A stretch of 21,900 bases of DNA, from the NCBI GenBank assembly GCA_937888775.1, contig CALAQT010000052.1, forward strand, positions 1 to 21,900. The letters run 5' to 3'. A program made the translations under genes and the position numbers. This document shows, piece after piece, positions 6,840-14,710 of this stretch (position 1 is the stretch's first letter; each line of letters starts with the position of its first letter). A model generated the notes under the pieces. That model was not told where the DNA came from. It searched no databases and worked only from the letters and a program-made list of their open reading frames with translations. This stretch comes from an uncultured Actinomycetes bacterium (GTDB taxonomy: Bacteria; Actinomycetota; Thermoleophilia; Solirubrobacterales; Solirubrobacteraceae).

Positions 6840-8747
6840 ATGAGCTCAGGCGGACGAGGATTTGCGGCTTCACACGGCGCGGGGGGGTCCGGCGGCATGC
6901 GCTCGCTGCGCGGCCCCGGCAAGAAGCCCCCCGCGCTGATGGACCCCAGCCGCGAGCGCGACGGGCATCGGATCCTGGCGCTGTTCAGGCCATACCGGTG
7001 GCGCCTCGGCGCTGTGCTGACGCTGATCGTGTTCAGCTCAGGGCTGAGCATGGTTTCCCCGTTCCTGCTCAAGGGCGTACTCGACGACGGCATCTTCAAG
7101 CACGAGACGACGCTGCTGACCGAGCTGGTGGCCGGGATGATCGCGATTGCGATCGCCACCAGCGCGTTCAGCGTCTGGCAGACCTACATCGTCAACGTCG
7201 TCGGGCAGCGGGTGATGCACGATCTGCGCGCGGCCGTCTACCGCCGCTTGCAGCGGATGTCGCTGGCCTTCTTCACCCGCACCCGGACCGGCGAGGTCCA
7301 GTCGCGGATCGCCAACGACATCGGCGGCCTGGACAGCGTGGTCACCACGACCGCCACGACGATCGCCCAGAACGCGACCACGGTGATCGCGGCCCTCGTA
7401 GCCCTGTGCCTGCTGAACTGGCGCCTGGCGGCGATCTCGCTCGTGTTCGTGCCGCTGTTCGTCTGGATGACGCGGCGCGTGGGCAAGGTACGCCGCAGGA
7501 TCACGACCGAGCAGCAGCGCCGCCTGGCCGACATGTCGGCGTTGGTCTCCGAGTCGCTGTCGGTCTCGGGGATCCTGCTCGGCAAGACGATGGGGCGCGG
7601 AGAGGATCTCGCCACCCGCTTCACGGGCGAGTCAGAGGGCATCGCCAACCTGGAGGTCCGCTCACGGATGGCCGGCCGTTGGGTGATGTCAACCATCCAG
7701 ATGACGTTCGCGATCCAGCCGGCGATCGTCTACTGGCTCGCGGGCCAGAGCTTCATCGGTCACATCTCGGTCGGCACCGTGGTCGCGTTCTCGACCCTGC
7801 AGACCCGGCTGCTGTTCCCGATCCAGTCGCTGCTCGGTGTCGGCGCCGACATGGAGGCGTCGCTGGCGCTGTTTGACCGCATCTTCGAGTACCTAGACCT
7901 CCCGATCGACATCGTCGAGGCGGAGAATCCGGTGCAGCTGCGGCCCGCCGAGGTGCTCGGCGAGGTCCGCCTGGAGCACGTGTCGTTTAGCTACGGCGAA
8001 GCCAGCGGATCGGTTCAATCCGCGCTAGCGGATTCCACAACCGCGCCGGCGGATTACACATGGACGCTGCAGGACATCAATCTCGACGTTCCGGCCGGGA
8101 CGACGACCGCGGTCGTGGGGGAGACCGGCTCGGGCAAGACGACGCTCGGCTACCTGGTCGCGCGGCTGTATGAGCCCCAGCAGGGCCGGATTACGATCGA
8201 CGGCGTCGACGTCCGCGATGCATCACTGGCCTCCCTCGCGGCCACCATCGGCGTCGTGTCGCAGGAGACGTATCTGTTTCACGCCAGCGTGCGGGAGAAC
8301 CTCCGCTTCGCGCGGCCGGAGGCCACCGGTGAGGAGATCGAGGACGCGGCCCGCGCAGCGCAGATCCATGATCTGATCGCCTCGCTGCCCGACGGCTATG
8401 ACACGGTCGTCGGCGAGCGCGGCTACCGCTTCTCCGGCGGTGAGAAGCAGAGGATGGCGATTGCCCGCACGGTGCTGCGCAACCCGCCGGTGCTGGTGCT
8501 CGACGAGGCCACGAGCTCGCTTGACACCCAGACCGAGTACGCGCTGCAGGTGGAGCTGGAGAAGCTGTCGGAGGGTCGGACCACGATCACGATCGCCCAT
8601 CGCCTGTCGACCGTCCGTGACGCCGACCAGATCGTGGTGCTCGACCGGGGACGGATCGTCGAGCGCGGCACGCACGACGAGCTGCTCGAGCGCGGCGGGC
8701 TCTACGCCGCGCTGGTCGCGCGCGATGTCACCGAGGAGAAGGTGTAG
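6840..8747 (+). CDS. ABC exporter, fused TM and ATPase domains (ABCB/MsbA-like)
   Basis: A 635-aa half-transporter that would work as a dimer in the inner membrane. The N-terminal 40 residues are Gly/basic rich, then the ABC transmembrane domain covers about residues 45-335 ([20 protein letters not shown] is the typical coupling-helix region). The ATPase domain has an A-loop SFSY (382-385), Walker A GETGSGKT (427-434), Q-loop VSQETYLFH, signature FSGGEKQR (variant of LSGGQ), Walker [13 protein letters not shown] and the H-loop IAHRLSTV. It is therefore predicted to be catalytically complete. An unusually long loop of about 22 residues (387-408) follows the A-loop and is encoded by palindromic DNA. 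ATG start with only a weak AAGG upstream. A 13-bp inverted repeat spans the stop. The substrate could be a drug or lipid. Confidence 0.95.
   Translation: MSSGGRGFAASHGAGGSGGMRSLRGPGKKPPALMDPSRERDGHRILALFRPYRWRLGAVLTLIVFSSGLSMVSPFLLKGVLDDGIFKHETTLLTELVAGMIAIAIATSAFSVWQTYIVNVVGQRVMHDLRAAVYRRLQRMSLAFFTRTRTGEVQSRIANDIGGLDSVVTTTATTIAQNATTVIAALVALCLLNWRLAAISLVFVPLFVWMTRRVGKVRRRITTEQQRRLADMSALVSESLSVSGILLGKTMGRGEDLATRFTGESEGIANLEVRSRMAGRWVMSTIQMTFAIQPAIVYWLAGQSFIGHISVGTVVAFSTLQTRLLFPIQSLLGVGADMEASLALFDRIFEYLDLPIDIVEAENPVQLRPAEVLGEVRLEHVSFSYGEASGSVQSALADSTTAPADYTWTLQDINLDVPAGTTTAVVGETGSGKTTLGYLVARLYEPQQGRITIDGVDVRDASLASLAATIGVVSQETYLFHASVRENLRFARPEATGEEIEDAARAAQIHDLIASLPDGYDTVVGERGYRFSGGEKQRMAIARTVLRNPPVLVLDEATSSLDTQTEYALQVELEKLSEGRTTITIAHRLSTVRDADQIVVLDRGRIVERGTHDELLERGGLYAALVARDVTEEKV
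8005..8055 (+). repeat. palindromic element inside the ABC exporter coding sequence
   Basis: AATCCGC (8017-8023), loop GCTA, GCGGATT (8028-8034) is a perfect 7-bp hairpin. It extends outward with CGGTT (8011-8015) against AACCG (8039-8043) after a small asymmetric bulge. GCGGAT at 8005 can also pair with ATCCGC (8018-8023), and a further GCGGATT lies at 8049-8055 behind a GCCG loop. The element keeps the reading frame and encodes the extra loop after the A-loop. Its centre (GC-GCTA-GC) resembles the GC-GCCA-GC centres of the hairpins at 21736-21788. Confidence 0.6.
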
Positions 8748-8759
8748 CGCGCGACCAGC
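8711..8759 (+). terminator. 13-bp inverted repeat across the end of the ABC gene
   Basis: GCTGGTCGCGCGC (8711-8723) and GCGCGCGACCAGC (8747-8759) are perfectly complementary over 13 bp, with a 23-nt loop that includes the TAG stop. The left arm is coding (ALVAR), the right arm begins at the last base of the stop codon. It lies between convergent genes. No T-tract follows; a terminator or mRNA-stability role is inferred from strength and position. Confidence 0.5.
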
Positions 8760-8832
8760 TCTCGTAGCGTCGTTTGGCGTCGGACGGGCCCAGCCACTCG
8801 CCAGACCATCAAAGATCTTCCGGAACGCTGCG

Positions 8833-9918
8833 CTAGGGCGCGAACAGCAGTCCCTTGCTGGCCTTCAACCCGGTGATGAACGGCGTCAGCTCGCCGCTGG
8901 CGGGGTTGAGCGTGTCGACCTCGGTTCCGGCGCTGGCCTTGCCGATGGTGTCAAGCGAGGCGAATGCGTCGCCCGGGTTGAACGGGCCCTTGACCGAGTA
9001 GATCCGGTTGGCGCCGTTATCGACGATGTACATCGTCTGGCTGGCACTCTGGACCCAGCGCACGTCGTCGACGCCCGCCGGCGTGTCGACGCCGGTGGTG
9101 GTGTTGGTGTGCGACAGCAACAGCCGCGTGAGCGAAATGTGTCCACTTCCCACGCCGCTGGCGAACACCAACTGCTGGTCGGCCTGGCCGTCGACGACCA
9201 GGTCGCCGGCGTACTGGCCGGCGCTGCCCGGCACCAGCGCGTTGGAGTCGGGATCGGTGATTGCCAGCTTGACCCGGTTCCCGGTGAAGCCGTCGGTGGC
9301 GCTGGCGTTGTCGGCGAACGTCGCCGACAGCCTGGCGATCCCGTTGCGGCCGAGGCTCACGTGCAACAGGGCCGTCGCCTTCTTGGTGGCCGGGTTGGAC
9401 GCGCTGACGAAGATCGCGCCACCGCGCACGACCACCGAATCCGTGCCGCCGCCGGTGAAGACTCCGCCCTTGTGCGAGGAGTCGGGCGCCGGCGAGTAGG
9501 TGTAGTGGTGCACCTGCGCGGCCGGACGGGCGCTCGGCCTGATCGTGTAGAGGCTCGACTTGCCGTCCTCGTTTGCCGTGGCGATCACCGCAGTGAGTGC
9601 GGTATCGCCGCCGATGCCATCGATCTTGCCCCGCAGGCTCCACTTGCCGAGGATCCGGCCGCGGGAGCTGTACTCGACCAGCAGGCTGTCGACAACATGC
9701 TTCGGCGCGGCCTCACCCCTGGTGCCTACGCCGTTCTGCCAGCCGACGAACACATGCCCGTCGAGGGAGGTGATGTCATCCGGTCCACTGGTGGCCCGGT
9801 TGGGTGCGCCGGCGAATGTGCTCAGCGCAAAAGCCGGTGGCGCAACCGGTCGCGCGGCAGCGGTGGCTGCCGTGGCGAGCACCGTGCAAATGGAAATAAG
9901 AAGTGTTCTCTTGATCAT
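8833..9918 (-). CDS. secreted hypothetical protein, probable beta-propeller fold
   Basis: A 361-aa protein with a clear Sec signal peptide ([24 protein letters not shown]; basic start, hydrophobic core, small residues before a cleavage near residue 22). The mature part is rich in Gly, Ser, Thr, Asp and short strands, with recurring blocks such as [67 protein letters not shown] segments. This resembles NHL/SMP-30-type six-bladed propellers, but no catalytic residues can be assigned. Likely exported and possibly surface-associated. ATG start; no convincing ribosome binding site (the upstream bases are GTGCCGCTCC). It is convergent with the ABC gene, monocistronic in appearance. The fold call is tentative, the secretion call is good. 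Confidence 0.8.
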   Translation of the reverse strand: MIKRTLLISICTVLATAATAAARPVAPPAFALSTFAGAPNRATSGPDDITSLDGHVFVGWQNGVGTRGEAAPKHVVDSLLVEYSSRGRILGKWSLRGKIDGIGGDTALTAVIATANEDGKSSLYTIRPSARPAAQVHHYTYSPAPDSSHKGGVFTGGGTDSVVVRGGAIFVSASNPATKKATALLHVSLGRNGIARLSATFADNASATDGFTGNRVKLAITDPDSNALVPGSAGQYAGDLVVDGQADQQLVFASGVGSGHISLTRLLLSHTNTTTGVDTPAGVDDVRWVQSASQTMYIVDNGANRIYSVKGPFNPGDAFASLDTIGKASAGTEVDTLNPASGELTPFITGLKASKGLLFAP

Positions 9919-9997
9919 GGAGCGGCACGCTAACCGCCGCGAGGTATCGAAAATGTGACCGAGTTGTTAGCCAGCGCGATATTCGGTCCGTGCGCCC

Positions 9998-10558
9998 TCA
10001 GCTCACTGACACCAGCCCGCGGGAGATGATCAGCCGCTGGATGTCCGACGTGCCCTCTTCGATTTCCTCCAGCTTGGCCATCGCCGCCTCGGTGGTCGTC
10101 CACGCCTGCACGAGCAGATCGGCGATCGCGTCGGAGCTCTCGACGCGGGCGGCGTGCTTGACGATCGGCGCAAACGATGCCAGCTGGTCGGACAGCTCGT
10201 GCAGATAGCCGCGGCCGCGGCCCAGGAGCTCGCGCGGGACCTGACTGGACAGCGCCACCACGGGCACGTGCGAGCTAGCGGCCTCCATCAGGGCGGTCAG
10301 CGAGTTCAGCGCGCCCGGGCCCGTGGACAGCAGCAACGGCGCCGCGCGCCCGCAGCTGCGTGCGTAGCCGTCGGCGGCGAACCCAGCGCTGCACTCCGTC
10401 CGGGCGCCATAGGCACGGATCGGGCTCGTACGTAGCGCCTCCCAGATCGCCAGCGAATGGATCCCTGGCACGCCGAACGCCACCTCCGCGCCGAGCGCGC
10501 GGAGGCTCTCGACGACGACGTGGCCGCCGGTGCGGGCGGTAACTGGTCGGCGCGTCAC
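9998..10558 (-). pseudogene. chimeric relic: ThDP-enzyme N-terminal domain fused to acyl-CoA dehydrogenase C-terminal pieces
   Basis: The 186-aa frame has two unrelated parts. Residues about 8-153 are the N-terminal (PYR) domain of an acetolactate-synthase-like thiamine diphosphate enzyme: GGHVVVESLRALGAEVAFGVPG, the catalytic-type Glu55 in RTECSAGFAADGYAR, and STGPGALNSLTALMEA. The FAD/NAD-like and PP domains (about 380 residues) are missing. From about residue 156 the sequence EAAMAKL-EEIEEGTSDIQRLIISR is the very C terminus of an acyl-CoA dehydrogenase (families usually read EAAMAKLF ... DAKLTEIYEGTSEIQRLVISR), itself with about 35 residues missing between two AKL motifs. The only plausible start is GTG 10558, inside a tandem repeat. 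It lies last in the TetR operon direction. An active enzyme is very unlikely; expression of the domain cannot be excluded. Confidence 0.75.
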
Positions 10559-10693
10559 GCCGCGCCCACTGGAGTTGCGCCCGCCCCGATCGGTGGGCTG
10601 GTCACGCCGCGCCCACTGGAGTTGCGCCCGCCCCGATCGGTGGGCTGGTCACGCCGGGACCGCCGGAGTTGCGCCCGCCCCGACCGGTGAGCC
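10553..10693. repeat. 47-bp tandem repeat, three copies plus partial fourth
   Basis: Copies begin at 10553, 10600 and 10647. Copies 1 and 2 differ at one position; copy 3 matches copy 2 at 40 of 47. A fourth, diverged partial copy starts at 10694 and runs over the stop codon of the oxidoreductase gene: 24 bases there match copy 3 with five differences, all transitions. Each intact copy contains GCCCAC and GTGGGC arms (10564-10569 and 10593-10598 in copy 1) able to form a hairpin with a 23-nt loop. The array fills the whole gap between the oxidoreductase gene and the ThDP relic, and supplies the relic's GTG. Confidence 0.92.
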
Positions 10694-10695
10694 GG

Positions 10696-12654
10696 TCATG
10701 CTGAGACCGCCAGGGTTCCCTCCAGGACCGCCTCCTCCAGCGTGCGCGGCCCCAGCACGTCACCAGCGCGGACCGCGCCGGGATGGCGCTCCAGCTCGGC
10801 CCACAGCCCATCGTCCGGGACCCGGCCCTGGGCCAGCACCAGCGTCTGCACCGGGGGCATCGGCAGCTCCCGCCCGGAGAAGACGTGGCGCAGGGTCACC
10901 CGCCCGGTCTCGATCGCCAGCTCGGTGTGGTGCAGGATGGAAATCGTCCGCCGGTCCAGGCGCGCGAGGTAGAGGTTTCGCTGGTACTGATGGAGGGTCT
11001 CGCCGGGGACTGGCGCCGCGCAGGCCAGCGTCACCGCCACGCCGGCTTCGGCGAGGCGCTCGGCGGCGTCCAGGCCGTCCCAGCCGCCGCCCCAATCGGC
11101 CACCAAAACCGGCGCCGTCAGCGACGCGGGATCGACGATCGCCTCCCAGGCCTGGCGCATCGCCGGCCCGGGCGCCCCGGACAGCAGCGGTTCGTACGGC
11201 CGGGCGCCGGTAGCCAGCACGACCAGATCGAAGTCGGCCGCCAGTCCCGCGTCGGCCGGCGCCGACAGCTCGACGCTGACGCCGGCCGACCGCAGGCGTG
11301 CGCCGGTGGAGCGCCGGTAGCGATCCCAAAGCTCTCGATGGGCGGGGGCCAGGCCGGCGATCCGCAGCTGGCCGCCGATCTCGTCTTCACGCTCGAGCAC
11401 CGTTACGGTGTCGCCGGCCTGCGCGGCCTGCAGCGCGGCGGCGGCTCCGGCCGGGCCGGCGCCGATCACCAGCACGCGCCGACCGCGGCGCCCGGGGGCG
11501 CGGGCCGGTACGGACATAGACCGCTCCCGACCGGTGCGCGGGTTGACCGCGCACCCGATCGGCAGGCCTGCGTGATAATGACCGATGCAGGACTGGTTGC
11601 AGCCGACGCACTCGATCACCTCGCGTTCCCGTCCCGCGACCGTCTTGGCGAGCAACTCGGGCTCGGCGATCAGCGCCCGGGTCATCCCGACCAGGTCGGC
11701 CGTTCCGGAGGCGATCAGCGCCTCGGCGTCGGCCAGGTCGACGACCCGGGTGGTGGCGATCAGCGTTGCGCCCGGAGTGGCGGCGCGGATCGCCGCCGCC
11801 GGTTCGGCGATCGCGTTGGCGCGGGCCGGCGGCGGCGGCGCGATCCAGGTCGACGCCGAGGGGTAGGCGGAATGGCCGAGGACGAGCGAGATGAAGTCGA
11901 CCAGCCCTGAGTCCTGCAGCGCGGCAGCGATCTCCCCGCCCGCCTCCAGGTCAAGCCCGCCGGGCGCCAGCTCGTCGGCCGACAGCCGGGCGCCGACGGC
12001 CAGACCTGGGCCGGCGGCGTCGCGGACGGCGGCCAGCACCTCCAGGGTGAAGCGCAGCCGGGCGAGCAGCGCGCCGCCGTAGCGATCTCGGCGGCGGTTG
12101 CTGCTTGGCGAGAGGAATTGGGCCGGCAGATAGCCATGCGACACCGAGACCTCGATCCCGTCCAGGCCTCCCTGCCTGGCGTGCCGGGTGCAGGTGGCGT
12201 ACCCGTCGATCAGCTCATCAATCTCACGGAGTGTCAGCGCCCGCGGCTCGCACTTGAAACGCAGGCTGGGAATCGCGGACGGAGCGCCGGTCGGCCCCCG
12301 CGGTGCGCTGGAGATCTGCTCGCGCCCGCCGTGGTTGAGCTGGACGAACAGCCGCGCGCCGTGGGCTCGCAGCGCCTCGCCCAGGCGCCGGTAGACGGGC
12401 ACGATCTCCGGCAGGAACCCTCCGATCGTGTGCGCGGTCAGAAGGCCGGCGGCGTCGACCGCGGTCGCCTCCAGGAAGATCGCGCCGACACCGCCACGGG
12501 CGCGGGCCTCGTGGTATGCGAGCAGGTCGTCGGTGGGGAGGTGATCGTGGACGAGGCTGGTCTGGTGCGAGGTGGAGACGAGGCGGTTTCGCAGTCGGAC
12601 CGGCCCGACGTCGAACGCCGAGAGCAGGTTTGGATGTGCGCCGCTGCGGTTCAT
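10696..12654 (-). CDS. NADH:flavin oxidoreductase / 2,4-dienoyl-CoA reductase-like Fe-S flavoenzyme
   Basis: A 652-aa three-domain enzyme of the FadH/trimethylamine dehydrogenase/N-methylproline demethylase group. Residues about 10-345 form the old-yellow-enzyme TIM barrel that binds FMN (QLNHGGR at 106-111; SVSHGYLPAQFLSPSSNRRRDRYGG at 170-194). Cys349, Cys352, Cys356 and Cys368 (CVGCNQSCIGHY...GC) are the [4Fe-4S] ligands. Residues about 390-650 are the dinucleotide-binding half, with VLVIGAGPAGAAAALQAAQAG at 394-414. Electrons would pass between NAD(P)H, FAD, Fe-S and FMN. The active-site HGYL plus PAQF resembles amine dehydrogenase/demethylase members as much as FadH, so the substrate could be an N-methyl compound or an enoyl compound. 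It begins 4 nt after the MFS stop, so it is in the TetR operon. Confidence 0.93.
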   Translation of the reverse strand: MNRSGAHPNLLSAFDVGPVRLRNRLVSTSHQTSLVHDHLPTDDLLAYHEARARGGVGAIFLEATAVDAAGLLTAHTIGGFLPEIVPVYRRLGEALRAHGARLFVQLNHGGREQISSAPRGPTGAPSAIPSLRFKCEPRALTLREIDELIDGYATCTRHARQGGLDGIEVSVSHGYLPAQFLSPSSNRRRDRYGGALLARLRFTLEVLAAVRDAAGPGLAVGARLSADELAPGGLDLEAGGEIAAALQDSGLVDFISLVLGHSAYPSASTWIAPPPPARANAIAEPAAAIRAATPGATLIATTRVVDLADAEALIASGTADLVGMTRALIAEPELLAKTVAGREREVIECVGCNQSCIGHYHAGLPIGCAVNPRTGRERSMSVPARAPGRRGRRVLVIGAGPAGAAAALQAAQAGDTVTVLEREDEIGGQLRIAGLAPAHRELWDRYRRSTGARLRSAGVSVELSAPADAGLAADFDLVVLATGARPYEPLLSGAPGPAMRQAWEAIVDPASLTAPVLVADWGGGWDGLDAAERLAEAGVAVTLACAAPVPGETLHQYQRNLYLARLDRRTISILHHTELAIETGRVTLRHVFSGRELPMPPVQTLVLAQGRVPDDGLWAELERHPGAVRAGDVLGPRTLEEAVLEGTLAVSA

Positions 12655-12658
12655 CGGC

Positions 12659-13966
12659 TCATCCGCTCACAACCCGGATGCGCTCCGGTTCGATCGACTC
12701 GTGTGGCCGGTCGGGCCCGGTCTGCGCCTGTCCGGTCTGCGCCGCCCCGGTCCGGTAGCGGGCCGAGCGCGCGCTTGCGACCGTAAACCGCGCTTTGAGC
12801 ACCGGCACGAGCGTCGCCATCAGGATCGCCGCCAGCAGCACCAGCGGCACCGCGTCGCTCGTTGCCTGCGACAGGCCGGCCGCTGCCGGGGCACCGATTG
12901 TCTCGCCGGCCGCCCAGGCGAGATTCAGCAGCATCGTGGCCAGGACGAGCGGGATCCCGGACCGCTCCGCGGAATCGGTGATGATCGACATCGCCGGAAT
13001 CGTGTACGCGGTCAGCGGGCCGCCGAGAGTGATCACGCTCATGACGGCGAGCGGTAGCGCTGACTGTGGCAGCGACAGCGTGGTCAGCAGTGCGGCGGTG
13101 GCCGCCAAGCCGATGCAGAGCGGCAGTCCGGCCCCGCGGCGGTCGACGAGTCGTCCGATCAGCGGTGCCAGGATCGTGCTGAGCAGCGAGGCGACCACGA
13201 ACGTGGCGCCGATGGCGATTCCTGATGCGCCGAAGCGGGCCAGGCGGAGGGGTAGGAGGGTGCCGGTGGCGCCCAGGGTGCAGGCCTCGAGCAGGATCAG
13301 CCAGAACCCGAGCAGGATCCGCGGATTGCGGGTCAGCGCTCGGAACGGGGTCCGCGTTCCGTGTTCGGGCCTGGGCGGCTCGGGGTGCTCAAGCGTCCAG
13401 GCCGCCAGCCCGAGCGAGACGGCCCCTACGAGCGAGAACACGATCTGGGTCCCGATCGCCACCGCCAGCGTTCCGAGCACCGGCCCGAGCAAGGTGCCGA
13501 AGATGGCGGCGCCGATCACCGAGCCGAACACTTCGCCGCGCCGTTCGCGGGGCGCGACCGCGATCACCCAGGTCAGGCCGCCGCCCCAGAGGCAGCCGCA
13601 CGCGGCGCCCTGGACGAAGCGCAGCAGGTCAAGGGTGGCGATGTTCGCGCCGAAGCCGAAACCCGTGATCGCCACCGCGAACACGAACAGGCCGACGAGG
13701 GTCGTGCGGCGCACGCCTGCGCGGGTGGCGATCCAGCCCCCGACGAGCGCGCCCGGAAGCATCCCGGCCGGGTAGGCGGCCGCCAGCAGGCCGACCGCGG
13801 GCTTTGAGGCGCCGAACGCGTGGGCGTAGTGGGGCAGCACCGGCGTCACCGCCGAGTACAGCGAGGCCTCGAACATCAGCAGGGTGCGGATCAGCACGAC
13901 GGTTCCGTGCTCGGGCGCGGCCTCCCCTCCGGACCGTGAGTACCGGTGTCTGCGGAGCACCCTCAT
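12659..13966 (-). CDS. MFS transporter, DHA1-type 12-TM
   Basis: A 435-aa polytopic protein with twelve hydrophobic helices in two sets of six. The MFS motif between TM2 and TM3 reads GGWIATRAGVRRTT, with a matching GRLVDRRGAGLPL in the second half, and TM5 has GAAIFGTLLGPVLG resembling the antiporter motif C. About 45 polar residues follow the last helix (AAQTGQAQTGPDRP). The ATG overlaps the TGA of the tetR gene as ATGA, and the next gene starts 4 nt after its stop, so the three genes form one translationally coupled operon. It most likely imports or exports the substrate or product of the flavoenzyme, under control of the TetR protein. Direction of transport cannot be told from the sequence. 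Confidence 0.92.
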   Translation of the reverse strand: MRVLRRHRYSRSGGEAAPEHGTVVLIRTLLMFEASLYSAVTPVLPHYAHAFGASKPAVGLLAAAYPAGMLPGALVGGWIATRAGVRRTTLVGLFVFAVAITGFGFGANIATLDLLRFVQGAACGCLWGGGLTWVIAVAPRERRGEVFGSVIGAAIFGTLLGPVLGTLAVAIGTQIVFSLVGAVSLGLAAWTLEHPEPPRPEHGTRTPFRALTRNPRILLGFWLILLEACTLGATGTLLPLRLARFGASGIAIGATFVVASLLSTILAPLIGRLVDRRGAGLPLCIGLAATAALLTTLSLPQSALPLAVMSVITLGGPLTAYTIPAMSIITDSAERSGIPLVLATMLLNLAWAAGETIGAPAAAGLSQATSDAVPLVLLAAILMATLVPVLKARFTVASARSARYRTGAAQTGQAQTGPDRPHESIEPERIRVVSG

Positions 13967-14616
13967 GGGGCCGCCAGCAAAGCGACCGCGAGTCGTCGCA
14001 GGGGCGCGCGCAGGTCGCTGGTCTCGCCCGACGCCAGCTGCCCGATCAACAGGCCGTCGGCGGCGCCGAGTAGCAGCTCGGCGTCCTGGCGCGGATGGCC
14101 GGATCCGGCGCGCTCCAGTAGCTGGCCGAGCGTCAGCAGGTAGACCTCGGTCCAGCGCTGGGCGACGTCCTGGAGCGCCGGCCGGCGTGCAGCTTCCAGC
14201 AGCAGCGCGTAGGTCGCCATCAGGGATCCGCGGCTGGCCTGTGGGTCTCGGTCGAGCGGCTCGGCGATCACGGCCACGGCCGCGTCGATGGAGCTCGGGC
14301 CGCCGCGGTCTTCGCTCAGCTGCGCCGCGCGCGCCAGCAGCCGGGCCGTGTCACGTTGCGCCGCCAGCTCCAGCGCCGCCGTGAGCAGGTGCTCCTTGGA
14401 ATCAAACCAGTACGTGGTGGACGCCAGCGGCAGCCCGGCGATCTCCGCCACGCGTCGATGAGTGACGGCGTCGGCGCCGGTGTCAGCGACGATCCGCAGC
14501 ACCGCTTCAAGCAGCGCCTCACGCCGCGCGGCGCCGCGCGGACGCGCGGCAGGCTCGGTGGGCGCGGGACGTCGCGCGCGGCGGAGAACAGAGGTGGAGA
14601 TCGTCTTTTCAGCCAT
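13963..14616 (-). CDS. TetR-family transcriptional regulator, first gene of the operon
   Basis: A 217-aa TetR protein with a basic N-terminal arm of about 30 residues, then the DNA-binding domain: ARREALLEAVLRIVADTGADAVTHRRVAEIAGLPLASTTYWFDSKEHLL in outline, helix-turn-helix about residues 50-71 and the family hallmark YWFDSKEHLL. The remainder (80-217) is the helical ligand-binding and dimerisation domain. The stop codon overlaps the MFS start. Immediately upstream are two palindromes, and the ATG lies one base from the nearer one with no space for a ribosome binding site, so the mRNA is probably leaderless. I infer autorepression and control of the MFS and flavoenzyme genes, lifted by a small-molecule ligand that is probably their substrate. 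Confidence 0.95.
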   Translation of the reverse strand: MAEKTISTSVLRRARRPAPTEPAARPRGAARREALLEAVLRIVADTGADAVTHRRVAEIAGLPLASTTYWFDSKEHLLTAALELAAQRDTARLLARAAQLSEDRGGPSSIDAAVAVIAEPLDRDPQASRGSLMATYALLLEAARRPALQDVAQRWTEVYLLTLGQLLERAGSGHPRQDAELLLGAADGLLIGQLASGETSDLRAPLRRLAVALLAAP

Positions 14617-14617
14617 C

Positions 14618-14652
14618 GGTACAAATGTACCAAAGACTGGTACGTATGTACC
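14618..14652 (-). promoter_or_regulatory. double TetR operator with embedded promoter
   Basis: Two 14-bp palindromes, GGTACAAATGTACC (14618-14631) and GGTACGTATGTACC (14639-14652), share GGTAC-N4-GTACC and are spaced 21 bp centre to centre, about two helical turns, so two dimers would bind on the same face. On the minus strand TACATT (14629-14624) fits a -10 box and GGTACA (14652-14647) lies 17 bp upstream as a weak -35, so both boxes are inside the operators. The predicted start of transcription falls at the tetR ATG. Confidence 0.8.
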
Positions 14653-14710
14653 CGCGACCTATTCGCTCGCGGCGCGGTCTCGCACTGGCACGCGCTCGTC
14701 TTCCGTGACG

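Noticed and set aside
8398..9933. 511-codon open frame on the plus strand overlapping the ABC gene end and the secreted protein
   Set aside because: Starts as a frameshifted reading of the ATPase domain and continues antisense to a gene with a clear signal peptide.
10553..10717. CRISPR array as an explanation of the regular repeats
   Set aside because: Copies are directly adjacent with no spacers, and no cas genes are present.
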